From positions 1 through 18,342 of the forward strand of contig DDBO01000087.1 of NCBI GenBank assembly GCA_002332755.1: a stretch of 18,342 nt of DNA, in the 5' to 3' direction. The position numbers and the translations under genes were made by a program. This DNA is from Bacteroidales bacterium UBA2030 (lineage in GTDB: Bacteria; Bacteroidota; Bacteroidia; Bacteroidales; TTA-H9). Each line of letters opens with the position of its first letter. The first letter of the stretch is position 1. This document shows positions 1 to 7,616 of this stretch, piece by piece. The notes beneath the pieces were generated by a model, which was given only the letters and a program-made list of their open reading frames with translations, was not told the DNA's origin and searched no databases.

Positions 1-1827
1 TTTGGCGTGTTTTTCCACATTCGATGGTAACAAGGTAAAGGCCGCTTTTAAGTTGGTTCATCGGAATATCAATCAGGTGCTGTCCAGCCTTCAGGGTTCC
101 TTGAGGCAGCGACATAATTTGACGGCCGTCGAGGCTGCTTAGGCTGATGTTGACATTGGCCGACTGGTTGAGGGTGAAGCCAATGACAGTTTTATCAACA
201 GCAGGATTGGGATAAAGGCCTTTTACTGCAATGGCGGTTGTATTGTTTTCACTGATACCTACTCCTAATTGATCTTTGGGCACCTCAACAAAAATCTGGT
301 GGTTGTCAACCGGATCGTGGTCTCCATCGAGTGCAAGCCCTGGGTTGGGGTCAATGTTGTAAACCAGGTAAATGTTGTTATCACTTAATTGACCCATCTG
401 AGGATAGATGCCTTCATCGAAAATATGGGTTATGTCGCCCATTAAGTCAGTAAAAGTGCCTGACCAGGTTTCACCTTTGTTGGAGGCAATACGCAGCCAT
501 ATATGCTTATAGTTATTCACCCCGTTGTCGTAGCCTTCAGTAGTACTAGCGTACGCCAGATAAACATTGTCCTGGTCATCTATATGCAAAGTGGGCATTG
601 TTGATAAACCAATTGATCGGTAATAATAGAGATCGTTTGTAAAATCAATCTGGCCGTTACCATTTACATCCTGAGTCCAGCCAACGAGGTTATAGTCGGG
701 AATAAGTTCGCTGCCTTCGTAGCCCCAGGGGCAAAGTCCCATCTGGCTATTTTCGAAAACAGGACGAGTTTCATTCCAGTATACAATACCATCAGTTCCA
801 GGCCAGAGAGAATAAGTTTCATCTGCATGTCCTTGAACCTTACAAACACCGAAAGCAACATGGCAGATACCGTCTTTATCTATAGCCAGAGCAGAAGAAT
901 TGTCAACAGTATAGAAAGTATCTGTTTCATAGGAGAAATCATAGAACGGATAGGGGTGTTGCCAGATGACGGTTTTTTGCCAAGTATCGCCGTTATCGGT
1001 TGATTTCATGAGAACTAAATCAGTCCATGCGCTTCCAATGAGGAAGGCAACCGTGTTGCCTCTGGCTGCCATGGGATAAACATCGGCCCTTATGGAATAG
1101 TAATAGTCTGGCCCCACGTCGGCAAGGGTTTGATACTGGAAATCCCAGGTAGCACCACCATCTGAGGAACGGGAGTAAAGAAGGGCCATGTCCTGGTTAT
1201 TGTAAGGATTGTAACTGTTTGAAAGAATATGTAAATACTGGAAGTTATCACCCGAGGCTACCATTCTGGGCCAGGCTGGTTCAGCACCGTTTCCCGGGCC
1301 AGGCATTGAAGTGAATGTCCAATTTCCGCTGAAGCGATTTTCTCTTCTCGAAAAATTCAGGTCGGTAGCAGTATGGGCAATAACAGCTTCACCGGTTGCC
1401 CCGGCGGGAGCATATGAAGGCCAGCCTGTTCGCACGTTCTCAATACGAGTGGTGGGCGCTGGTTGCCAGGTAGTCCCATTGTAATAATTATATCCTGTTC
1501 CCCTATCGGGATAAGAGGAGGGTGTCAAGCCCATAGTCCAGACATCAGCCATATATCCGTCAGGATACATGAAAAATCGGTTGCTTACAGTTGCATTGGA
1601 TAGCAAATCGTATTTGGTAATACCAAGGTCTGTTTCATTAAAAGCGACGACGCTTTCCAGTCCAGGATTACTAAATTGGCCATAAGAGGAAACCCCTTCT
1701 TTTATGGGGCGAGCTTCTCTGACAGTTTTTTGCTGGTTTCGTACAGCTTTCGATGGGGGTATTCTATCTGTTGCCCATGATAGCGTAGCTAAGGTGGCCA
1801 GGAAAAAAAGGCTAAAGTTTTTTTCAT
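1..1827 (-). CDS. T9SS-sorted secreted Asp-box protein, partial at left edge, frameshifted in signal peptide
   Basis: A minus-strand frame stays open from the left edge to a stop at 1871-1873; about 609 residues lie in the window. Three Asp-box motifs (SxDxGxTW type) are readable: SSDGGATW at 1145-1168, STDNGDTW at 980-1003 and SNKGETW at 464-484. These suggest a BNR/sialidase-like beta-propeller. The last residues, from GLYPNPAVDKT onward to GLYLVTIECG, are a type A T9SS sorting domain; only its final residues are missing. The natural ATG at 1825-1827 starts MKKTLAFF but hits a stop after 12 codons. One extra base in the T7 run at 1803-1809 would restore a good signal peptide ending LSWA. 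An in-frame TTG at 1835-1837 could avoid the frameshift, but its leader would be very short. A -7 box lies 29 bases before the ATG, as in the two paralogous neighbours. Function is unknown; an enzyme activity is not shown, since Asp-boxes also occur in non-enzymatic propellers. Confidence 0.8.
1803..1809 (-). other. T7 homopolymer with apparent -1 frameshift
   Basis: On the minus strand this is a run of seven T in the hydrophobic core of the signal peptide. Seven T put the ATG at 1827 out of frame with the 600-codon body; eight T would join them as MKKTLAFFFLATLATLSWA. The rest of the frame is intact to the window edge. It may be an indel error in assembly or a slipped-strand (phase-variable) site. 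Confidence 0.7.
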
Positions 1828-1855
1828 GATTTATCAAATTTGTGGTTTCGCGTAG

Positions 1856-1863
1856 CAAATATA
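1856..1863 (-). promoter_or_regulatory. Bacteroidota -7 element (TATATTTG)
   Basis: An exact match to TAnnTTTG on the minus strand ends 29 bases before the ATG at 1827. I see no clear -33 TTG at the usual 19-base distance. The spacing to the ATG matches that of the two downstream paralogues, which favours 1827 as the real start of the frameshifted gene. Confidence 0.45.
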
Positions 1864-1953
1864 AGTTATTTTAAGAATAGGTATGGGTTGAATGCATGTT
1901 TTGTACTTTGACATTTTTTGTAAAATAGTGACAGAGTGATTAATATTAAAAAA

Positions 1954-1983
1954 AAAGTTGCAGGACAAAGGCCCTGCAACTTT
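1954..1983 (-). terminator. Rho-independent terminator after the 672-aa gene at 2013-4031
   Basis: Arms 1954-1964 and 1973-1983 form an 11-bp perfect inverted repeat (stem core GTTGCAGG/CCTGCAAC) with an 8-base loop. On the minus strand it is followed by an uninterrupted T run (complement of the A run 1948-1956). It lies about 30 bases past the stop codon at 2013. Confidence 0.85.
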
Positions 1984-2012
1984 AAACTGAGAATAAGAAA
2001 TAGGTTTGGATA

Positions 2013-4031
2013 TTATTTCACGAGCATTTTGCGTGTAACTTTTTCGTTATCAATTGTGAAAGTAACGAAATAGAGGCCACTGTGCAAATTGCTGACCGGA
2101 ATGGAGAGATAGTTGGCACCAGCATTCAATTTTACAGGTGTGCTTTCCAACACTTTCTGCCCGGCAGCTGTTGAGATACTGTAGCTTATCCGGGCAGGCT
2201 GTTCAAGAGAAATCATAACCCTTGCTGTTTCCTGCACTGGGTTTGGATTAATTTCGGATATAGCAGCCTGAACACGGTTCACCGGAGCAATACCCACACC
2301 GGGATTTCCAACCGGGAATACAAAGTCGGCATCGGTATAGTAAAAGTCGGGTATATACTTAAACTGAACCGGATTAGTAACTCCGGCAGGATCGGTAAGT
2401 CCTTCTACTACGAAGGGAACAATGTATTTGTCGTTGTCGGTGAGGGTATACCGAGACATTCCAAAGAAATAAGCCTGGAAATAAACATCGGAGAAGTAGG
2501 TGACATTGTTGGGCTGGTCGAGGTATCCGGCACCTTGTGCTACACCGGTTACTTTATTGGCCAGGAGGTCAAATCCACGGCAGTAAATATCAGGCTGGTT
2601 GTTTTCCTGAGCAATGGTGGGGTCGGTGTCGAGCCATGCAACGAATACTTTGTCACCGGTCCAGTTGCTGGCAATCTGAATACGGTTGTCTTCGGTGAGG
2701 TCACCAAAAGTTCCCCTAAACTGTTTGGGATATCCCATGATTTGGCCAAACCAGGTGTTACCGCCGTCTATACTGTAAATATCCATAGCAGCAAAGGCTC
2801 CGTAAGCGGTAACTATGCTATAATCGCTGCTTCCGGTAACCCCAACAATCACGCCAATATGAGGATTACCAAATTTATCTACAACAATATCGCAATCGAA
2901 GGCAGTAGTATAACCAATTTGTGTACGATCGGGCAGGGGAGGATTATATAGAGCTGCGATCATGGTGTCATCTAAAAGCTCATAAACTATTGCCTGAATG
3001 CCGTTTTCTCCATCTAACTGTACTTCAATGGGGCCTTCCCAGGTTTGTCCTGCGTCAGTCGATTTATAAAGTATAGGATAATAATTGAGCATTCCCGGGG
3101 TAGTAAGGTTTCCTGTATTGGCAAGAGCAACCATCCAGGCTGTTTGACCGTCAGGGCTGAATGCGACCCTCTCATTTGTAGGACGATCGTTGTTAAGTGT
3201 TTCCAGGGGAATGAGGATGTCTTCATAGAAAACATCTTTCTCAACAGCATCCCAAACGCCACGATAAATGATGATATTGCCCTGATAAACAACACTACCT
3301 GTGGTCCAATCCTGGTCTATATCCGAAACCAAAACTACACCCTGGCGGTTGATGTCCATACCATCAGGAATATAAGTAAATGGGGGTGGGTTATAAGCCC
3401 TGAGGTGTTTGGTTGAATCAGAATTGTTCATAAGATTAGCTACGCCGTAACTTAAACCACCCCAAGTAGTTGCAGTGCTTGAAAGATTTGGAGCGAAGAA
3501 TACTGTATATGCATTGGCAGGGTCGGTGTTCCCTTCAGGATTATAAATTACACCTTGAGGATAGCGGGCAGCGTCCAGATAATACTGGCTGCCGGGCATT
3601 AGGGCATTATAAATCTGGTAGTTATTTGTCCAGTCATTAGGGGTTGCCCCAAAATTCAAACCGCGGTCGATACCAATATAACCCGAAAGGCTGGGCGGTG
3701 TAGAACCTGGGCCCATTCGATGCGTGTTAATAACCGTTTTAAGGTTATCATCGGCCCAAACAAGGGTTTTTTGTCCACCAGCGTACCCATAGCCATAGGC
3801 ATTGGCTGAGGTTCCGATAGGTATTACACTGACAATCCCTTTGCTGCCGTTGCTGCTGCCCTGAGTGTAGGAGGCAACTGGCAAAGGAGTCGTGCTGGCC
3901 GGTTCAATGGCTTCAAGCATTTTTTTGGGTGCTGCCTGCTGAGGTAGGTTATTTTTGAGTTGAGGTACTTGTTGAGCCATTACCATCAGTGTGGCAGTAA
4001 AAAAGAAAACAAAGAGTAAGGTTTTTTTCAT
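2013..4031 (-). CDS. T9SS-sorted secreted Asp-box protein, tandem paralogue A
   Basis: A 672-residue exported protein. Residues 1-19 form a signal peptide (MKKTLLFVFFF..VMA, likely cleaved before QQVP). The body has two clear Asp-boxes, STDAGQTW at 324-331 and SIDGGNTW at 420-427, and a degenerate one, SPDGQTAW, at 292-299. This fits a BNR/sialidase-like beta-propeller. Two cysteines, C380 and C484, are shared with the paralogue and could form a disulfide. From about residue 590 (EINPNP) to the terminal TRKMLVK is a type A T9SS sorting domain, so the product should cross the outer membrane and be anchored or released. It aligns with the upstream neighbour (4158-6176) over all 672 residues without a gap. 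It has its own promoter-like element and terminator. I do not recognise a specific function, and no sialidase catalytic set was identified. A plus-strand ORF inside it is a shadow. Confidence 0.93.
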   Translation of the reverse strand: MKKTLLFVFFFTATLMVMAQQVPQLKNNLPQQAAPKKMLEAIEPASTTPLPVASYTQGSSNGSKGIVSVIPIGTSANAYGYGYAGGQKTLVWADDNLKTVINTHRMGPGSTPPSLSGYIGIDRGLNFGATPNDWTNNYQIYNALMPGSQYYLDAARYPQGVIYNPEGNTDPANAYTVFFAPNLSSTATTWGGLSYGVANLMNNSDSTKHLRAYNPPPFTYIPDGMDINRQGVVLVSDIDQDWTTGSVVYQGNIIIYRGVWDAVEKDVFYEDILIPLETLNNDRPTNERVAFSPDGQTAWMVALANTGNLTTPGMLNYYPILYKSTDAGQTWEGPIEVQLDGENGIQAIVYELLDDTMIAALYNPPLPDRTQIGYTTAFDCDIVVDKFGNPHIGVIVGVTGSSDYSIVTAYGAFAAMDIYSIDGGNTWFGQIMGYPKQFRGTFGDLTEDNRIQIASNWTGDKVFVAWLDTDPTIAQENNQPDIYCRGFDLLANKVTGVAQGAGYLDQPNNVTYFSDVYFQAYFFGMSRYTLTDNDKYIVPFVVEGLTDPAGVTNPVQFKYIPDFYYTDADFVFPVGNPGVGIAPVNRVQAAISEINPNPVQETARVMISLEQPARISYSISTAAGQKVLESTPVKLNAGANYLSIPVSNLHSGLYFVTFTIDNEKVTRKMLVK

Positions 4032-4059
4032 GGTTTTGGAATTTTGGTTAAACAGGAGG

Positions 4060-4090
4060 CGAAAATAATATTTTTTTACTATTTTACAAA
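4060..4090 (-). promoter_or_regulatory. Bacteroidota-type promoter of paralogue A
   Basis: On the minus strand TTTG (4087-4090) is followed after 19 bases by TATTTTCG (4060-4067). This is a one-mismatch copy of TAnnTTTG at the standard Bacteroidota spacing. The -7 box ends 29 bases before the ATG at 4031. Confidence 0.5.
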
Positions 4091-4099
4091 ATTTTCAAT

Positions 4100-4137
4100 A
4101 AAAAAAGCTGTCGAACCATATGCTGACAGCTTTTTTT
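4100..4137 (-). terminator. Rho-independent terminator after paralogue B
   Basis: Arms 4100-4112 and 4125-4137 form a 13-bp perfect inverted repeat (GCTGTC/GACAGC core flanked by A and T runs) around a 12-base loop. It lies about 20 bases past the stop of the gene ending at 4158. A and T tracts on both sides let it work in either direction. It insulates paralogue A from read-through of paralogue B. Confidence 0.85.
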
Positions 4138-4157
4138 TATTAAAATTAATTAGAAAG

Positions 4158-6176
4158 CTATTTAACTAATAGCTTTCGGGTAAGTTTTTGGTTTCCAATA
4201 TGGAAATTCACAAAGAAAAGTCCTGAGGATAACTGTTCAACAGGAATCTGGATGTAGTTAGAACCTCCGTTAATATTTGTGGCGTTACTTTCAAATACCT
4301 TCTGCCCCATAGCATTTACGATAGTGTAGCTGATACGGGCGGGTTTATCGAGGGTAACCATCACCCGGGCATTTTCCCTGGCCGGGTTGGGATGGATTTC
4401 CGAAACAGCAGCTTCGAGCTTGTTGACCGGAGCAATACCCACACCGGGATTATTCACTGGAAATACAAAGTCGGCGTCGGTGTAATAGAAATCGGGAATG
4501 TATTTAAACTGCACGGGATTGGTTACTCCGGCAGGGTCGGTCAGCCCTTCAACCACAAAGGGAATGATGTATTTGTCGTTGTTGGTGAGGGTGTAGCGCG
4601 ACATAGCGAAGAAGTAAGCCTGGAAATATACATCGGAGAAATAGGTAACATTGTTGGGTTTGTCAAGATAGCCGGCTCCCTGGGCTACCCCGGTGATGGC
4701 ATTGGCCATGAGGTCGAAACCGCGGCAGTAGATATCAGGCTGGTTATTTTCCTGGGCAATGGAGGGGTCGGTATCGAGCCATGCCACAAATACTTTGTCG
4801 CCCGTCCAGTTGCTGGCAATCTGGATGCGGTTGTCTTCAGTCAGGTCGCCGAATGTTCCGCGGAATTGCTGAGGATAACCCATGATTTGACCAAACCAGG
4901 TGTTGCCTCCGTCGATACTGTAAATATCCATGGCAGCAAAGGCACCATAGGCTGTCACAATGCTATAGTCGCTGCTCCCCGTAACCCCGACAATGACTCC
5001 AATGTGGGGGTTGCCGAATTTATCTACCACAATATCGCAGTCGAAAGCGGTGGTATAACCAATCTGGGTACGTTCGGGCAGGGGAGGATTGAAGAGAGCG
5101 GCAATCATAGTGTCGTGCAGCAATTGATAAACCACAGCCTGAATACCGTTTTCGCCATCGAGTTGAACTTCAATGGGGCCTTCCCAGGTTTGACCCGCAT
5201 CGGTCGATTTGTAAAGAATGGGATAGTAATTGAGCATGCCAGGGGTAGTGAGGTTACCCGTGTTACCAAGGGTTACCATCCAGGCAGTTTGTCCATCGGG
5301 GCTGAAAGCCACGCGGTCGTTTGCTGGCCGGCTGTTGTCGAGGGTGGCCACGGGAATAAGGATATCTTCATAGAAAACATCCTTTTCCACAGCATCCCAT
5401 ACCCCCCGGTAGATGATGATATTCCCTTGATAAACAACGCTGCCAGAGGACCAGTCTTGATCTATGTCAGAGACCAGTACTACCCCTTGACGGTTGATGT
5501 CCATTCCGTCGGGGATGTAAGAATAAGGAGGAGGGTTGTAGGCTCTGAGATGTTTAGTGGAATCAGCATTATTCATAAGGTTAGCCACTCCGTAGCTTAG
5601 GCCTCCCCAAGAAGAAGTAGTATTAGAGAGATTTGGAGCGAAAAAAACTGTGTAGGCTTTGGTCGGGTCGGTATTTCCTTCAGGATTGTAGATGACACCC
5701 TGAGGATAACGAGCTGCGTCGAGGTAGTACTGCCCGCCGGGAATCTGAGCAGCATAAACCTGGTAGTTGTTGGTCCAATCGCCAGGGGTAGCCCCGAAGT
5801 TTAAACCCCTGTCTATTCCCAAATATCCTGAGAAGGAAGGAGGAGTTGACCCAGGCCCCATGCGGTGGATGTTGATTATGGCTTTTAGGTTATCATCGGC
5901 CCAAACCATTGTTTTTTGTCCGCCAGCATATCCGTATGAGTATGCATTAGCGGAAGTTCCGATGGGAATGACTGATACAATTCCTTTACTACCTAGCTTT
6001 TCTCCTTCAGTGTAATTGGCAGTTGGAATTGGAGCGGAAGAGATTGGTTCGTTTGAAACCAGTGTGTGATTGATAGCTTTTGCCTGTGGTAAGCCTTGCC
6101 TTGGCAAAGTTTTGTTTTGTGCGAAACTTGTAATCACAGTAAGCACAACAACTAACAACAAAGTAAATTTCCTCAT
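4158..6176 (-). CDS. T9SS-sorted secreted Asp-box protein, tandem paralogue B
   Basis: A 672-residue paralogue of the next gene downstream (2013-4031), at a constant offset of 2145 bases over the whole reading frame. Its signal peptide is residues 1-19 (MRKFTLLLVVV..SFA before QNKT). Asp-boxes lie at 324-331 and 420-427, cysteines at 380 and 484, and the T9SS sorting domain runs from about 590 (EIHPNP) to TRKLLVK. Hand alignment gives about 125 differing residues. About 41 fall in residues 1-60 and about 36 in 581-672, leaving about 48 in the 520-residue core. Residues 369-435 are identical. Yet a 60-base sample of the core (2401-2460 against 4546-4605) has 10 base differences and only two amino acid changes, which points to an old duplication under purifying selection. 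It has its own promoter and terminator. Function is unknown. A 402-codon plus-strand ORF inside it is antisense noise. Confidence 0.93.
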   Translation of the reverse strand: MRKFTLLLVVVLTVITSFAQNKTLPRQGLPQAKAINHTLVSNEPISSAPIPTANYTEGEKLGSKGIVSVIPIGTSANAYSYGYAGGQKTMVWADDNLKAIINIHRMGPGSTPPSFSGYLGIDRGLNFGATPGDWTNNYQVYAAQIPGGQYYLDAARYPQGVIYNPEGNTDPTKAYTVFFAPNLSNTTSSWGGLSYGVANLMNNADSTKHLRAYNPPPYSYIPDGMDINRQGVVLVSDIDQDWSSGSVVYQGNIIIYRGVWDAVEKDVFYEDILIPVATLDNSRPANDRVAFSPDGQTAWMVTLGNTGNLTTPGMLNYYPILYKSTDAGQTWEGPIEVQLDGENGIQAVVYQLLHDTMIAALFNPPLPERTQIGYTTAFDCDIVVDKFGNPHIGVIVGVTGSSDYSIVTAYGAFAAMDIYSIDGGNTWFGQIMGYPQQFRGTFGDLTEDNRIQIASNWTGDKVFVAWLDTDPSIAQENNQPDIYCRGFDLMANAITGVAQGAGYLDKPNNVTYFSDVYFQAYFFAMSRYTLTNNDKYIIPFVVEGLTDPAGVTNPVQFKYIPDFYYTDADFVFPVNNPGVGIAPVNKLEAAVSEIHPNPARENARVMVTLDKPARISYTIVNAMGQKVFESNATNINGGSNYIQIPVEQLSSGLFFVNFHIGNQKLTRKLLVK

Positions 6177-6205
6177 AGCGACAATAGGTATTTAATTTGA
6201 CGCTT

Positions 6206-6235
6206 CAAAAATACCAAGAGAAATCAATAAAACAA
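6206..6235 (-). promoter_or_regulatory. Bacteroidota consensus promoter of paralogue B
   Basis: On the minus strand TTG (6233-6235, within TTTTGTTG) is followed after exactly 19 bases by TATTTTTG (6206-6213), a perfect TAnnTTTG. This is the clearest promoter in the window. The -7 box ends 30 bases before the ATG at 6176, so the leader should be roughly 20-25 bases. Confidence 0.7.
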
Positions 6236-6317
6236 CAAAAAAAGGGTCTCTGCAGAAAATTTTGTCGTCGGGCCCCGGGCCCCTTTATTTCATTAGTAAT
6301 CTGCAAATGATTTAACC

Positions 6318-7496
6318 CTAATTATTAAATCGGGTATCCCTGGGAATTTCGCGGGCAGGGCGAAAAGCAAGGCTGGGGTCAAAAAGTTTTCGGAGGGTCC
6401 AGTGTTCTTTCGCCTTCACACCCCCCACGGCTTCGAGCATGGCCTGCATTTTAGGATTAAAATCTCCAACCCAGCTTATTTCGAGTTCGCGATACCAGCG
6501 ACGTTTTTTCATGGCTTCATTCAAGTGCCATATCATGCCGGCATCTACCCCGTAACGTTGCACTCTGGGAGCAACCCCAAAAATAATCATGCGGGCCCGA
6601 TCCAATTTATGCGTTTTCAACCTGTAAAGCAGCCTTAGTTTGTTTAACACGTGTAGCTTGCCTTTGAAGGGTTTGATGAGTTGATTAAGATCGGGAAAAA
6701 CGACCAGAAATCCGGCAGGTTCTCCGCGGTGATAAGCAAACCAGATGAGTCCGGGATCGATGATGAGGCGGTTTTCTTTAAAAGTTTTAATAAGTGTGCC
6801 AATTTCTATGGGCGTAAAATTTTCGTGCCACTGCCAGGCTTCGTCGTACACCCTTTTGAAATCGGTCGCAAATTTCTCTATCTGGTTTAAATCGAGGGAA
6901 CGAAACGTGAATTCCGGCTTTTTCAGGATCCAATCGGCTACTTTCCAGAATCTTTCTGAGAAGGGGGCATGAATATCGAGATGCTTGGTTACCTGGCTGT
7001 AATAACGTTTAAATCCGTAAGATTCAAAAAGCTTTTTGTAATAAGGCGGGTTGTAGTTCATGCCAAAGCCCGGCTGGGTAAAACCTTCCACCAGAAGCCC
7101 CCAGAAATTGTCGTTTTCGCCGAAATTAATAGGGCCGTCCATGGCCTTCATGCCCCGCTGTTGCAACCAATCGCGACAAGCATCAAACAATAGATTGGCT
7201 GCCTCCTGATTATCAATGCATTCAAAGAATCCCATGCCTCCCACCGGATAATCGCCTGCCCAGGCCTTTTTATGGTTAATGAAGGCTGCCACCCGGCCTA
7301 TCAGTCGGCCCTCGTGCCTCAAGATCCATCGGGTGGCCTCTCCGTGGTTGAAAAAAACATTGACCTTGGGGTCAAAAATGTTGTTGATCAGCATATCGGG
7401 AGGACAAACCCAGGTCGTATCGTTTTGGTAAAGCACCCGTGCGACATCGAGAAACTGACGAGCGGTTTTTCGGTCAGTAACAGGAATGAGTTCCAT
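6318..7496 (-). CDS. GNAT-fold acyltransferase-like protein, YghO-like
   Basis: A 392-residue soluble protein without a signal peptide, starting at an ATG. It resembles the YghO-like family of long GNAT-fold proteins common in Bacteroidota. The N-terminal half carries a GNAT-like strand pattern (GRLIGRVAAFIN at about 63-74) followed by GGMGFFECID at 86-95 and the conserved GPINFGENDNFWG at 121-133 and NPPYYKKLFESYGF at 149-162. The C-terminal half has a second GNAT-like segment around 301-322, with VAPRVQRYGVDAG in the place of the acetyl-CoA pyrophosphate loop, followed by an amphipathic helix. The substrate is unknown, and I infer acyl transfer only from the fold. It stands alone, divergent from the dipeptidase gene at 7617, with an exact -7 box just upstream. 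Confidence 0.75.
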   Translation of the reverse strand: MELIPVTDRKTARQFLDVARVLYQNDTTWVCPPDMLINNIFDPKVNVFFNHGEATRWILRHEGRLIGRVAAFINHKKAWAGDYPVGGMGFFECIDNQEAANLLFDACRDWLQQRGMKAMDGPINFGENDNFWGLLVEGFTQPGFGMNYNPPYYKKLFESYGFKRYYSQVTKHLDIHAPFSERFWKVADWILKKPEFTFRSLDLNQIEKFATDFKRVYDEAWQWHENFTPIEIGTLIKTFKENRLIIDPGLIWFAYHRGEPAGFLVVFPDLNQLIKPFKGKLHVLNKLRLLYRLKTHKLDRARMIIFGVAPRVQRYGVDAGMIWHLNEAMKKRRWYRELEISWVGDFNPKMQAMLEAVGGVKAKEHWTLRKLFDPSLAFRPAREIPRDTRFNN

Positions 7497-7518
7497 GGTG
7501 ATTCGTTTTGCAGGGAGG

Positions 7519-7526
7519 CAAAGGTA
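7519..7526 (-). promoter_or_regulatory. Bacteroidota -7 element (TACCTTTG)
   Basis: An exact TAnnTTTG match followed by C, ending 23 bases before the ATG at 7496. The identical octamer occurs before tsaD at nearly the same distance (22 bases). No convincing -33 TTG is present 19 bases upstream. Confidence 0.45.
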
Positions 7527-7616
7527 GAAAGATTGAATAATGGATGTTGGCTTTGGGTCGAGTGGAGGGTGTGCGTATGAAACTATTGCTAACTTGCAGG
7601 GGATGAATTTTGGGTC

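Noticed and set aside
664..861. A 65-codon minus-strand open frame in another frame of the left-edge gene.
   Set aside because: It lies wholly within the long frame that carries Asp-boxes and a sorting domain, and has no supporting feature.
2535..3416. Two plus-strand open frames (2535-2951 and 3045-3416) inside paralogue A.
   Set aside because: They are shadows of the 672-residue minus-strand gene and show no recognisable domain, signal peptide or upstream element.
4392..5600. A 402-codon open frame on the plus strand, antisense to paralogue B.
   Set aside because: The minus-strand gene has signal peptide, Asp-boxes and sorting domain. The same antisense frame in paralogue A is broken by stops (for example after position 2948) although the proteins are about 91% identical there, so the antisense product is not conserved.
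6206..6260. TCTGCAGA palindrome and nearby A run as a terminator.
   Set aside because: The self-complementary part is only 8 bases with no loop and no adjacent T run; the A run belongs to the -33 region of paralogue B's promoter.
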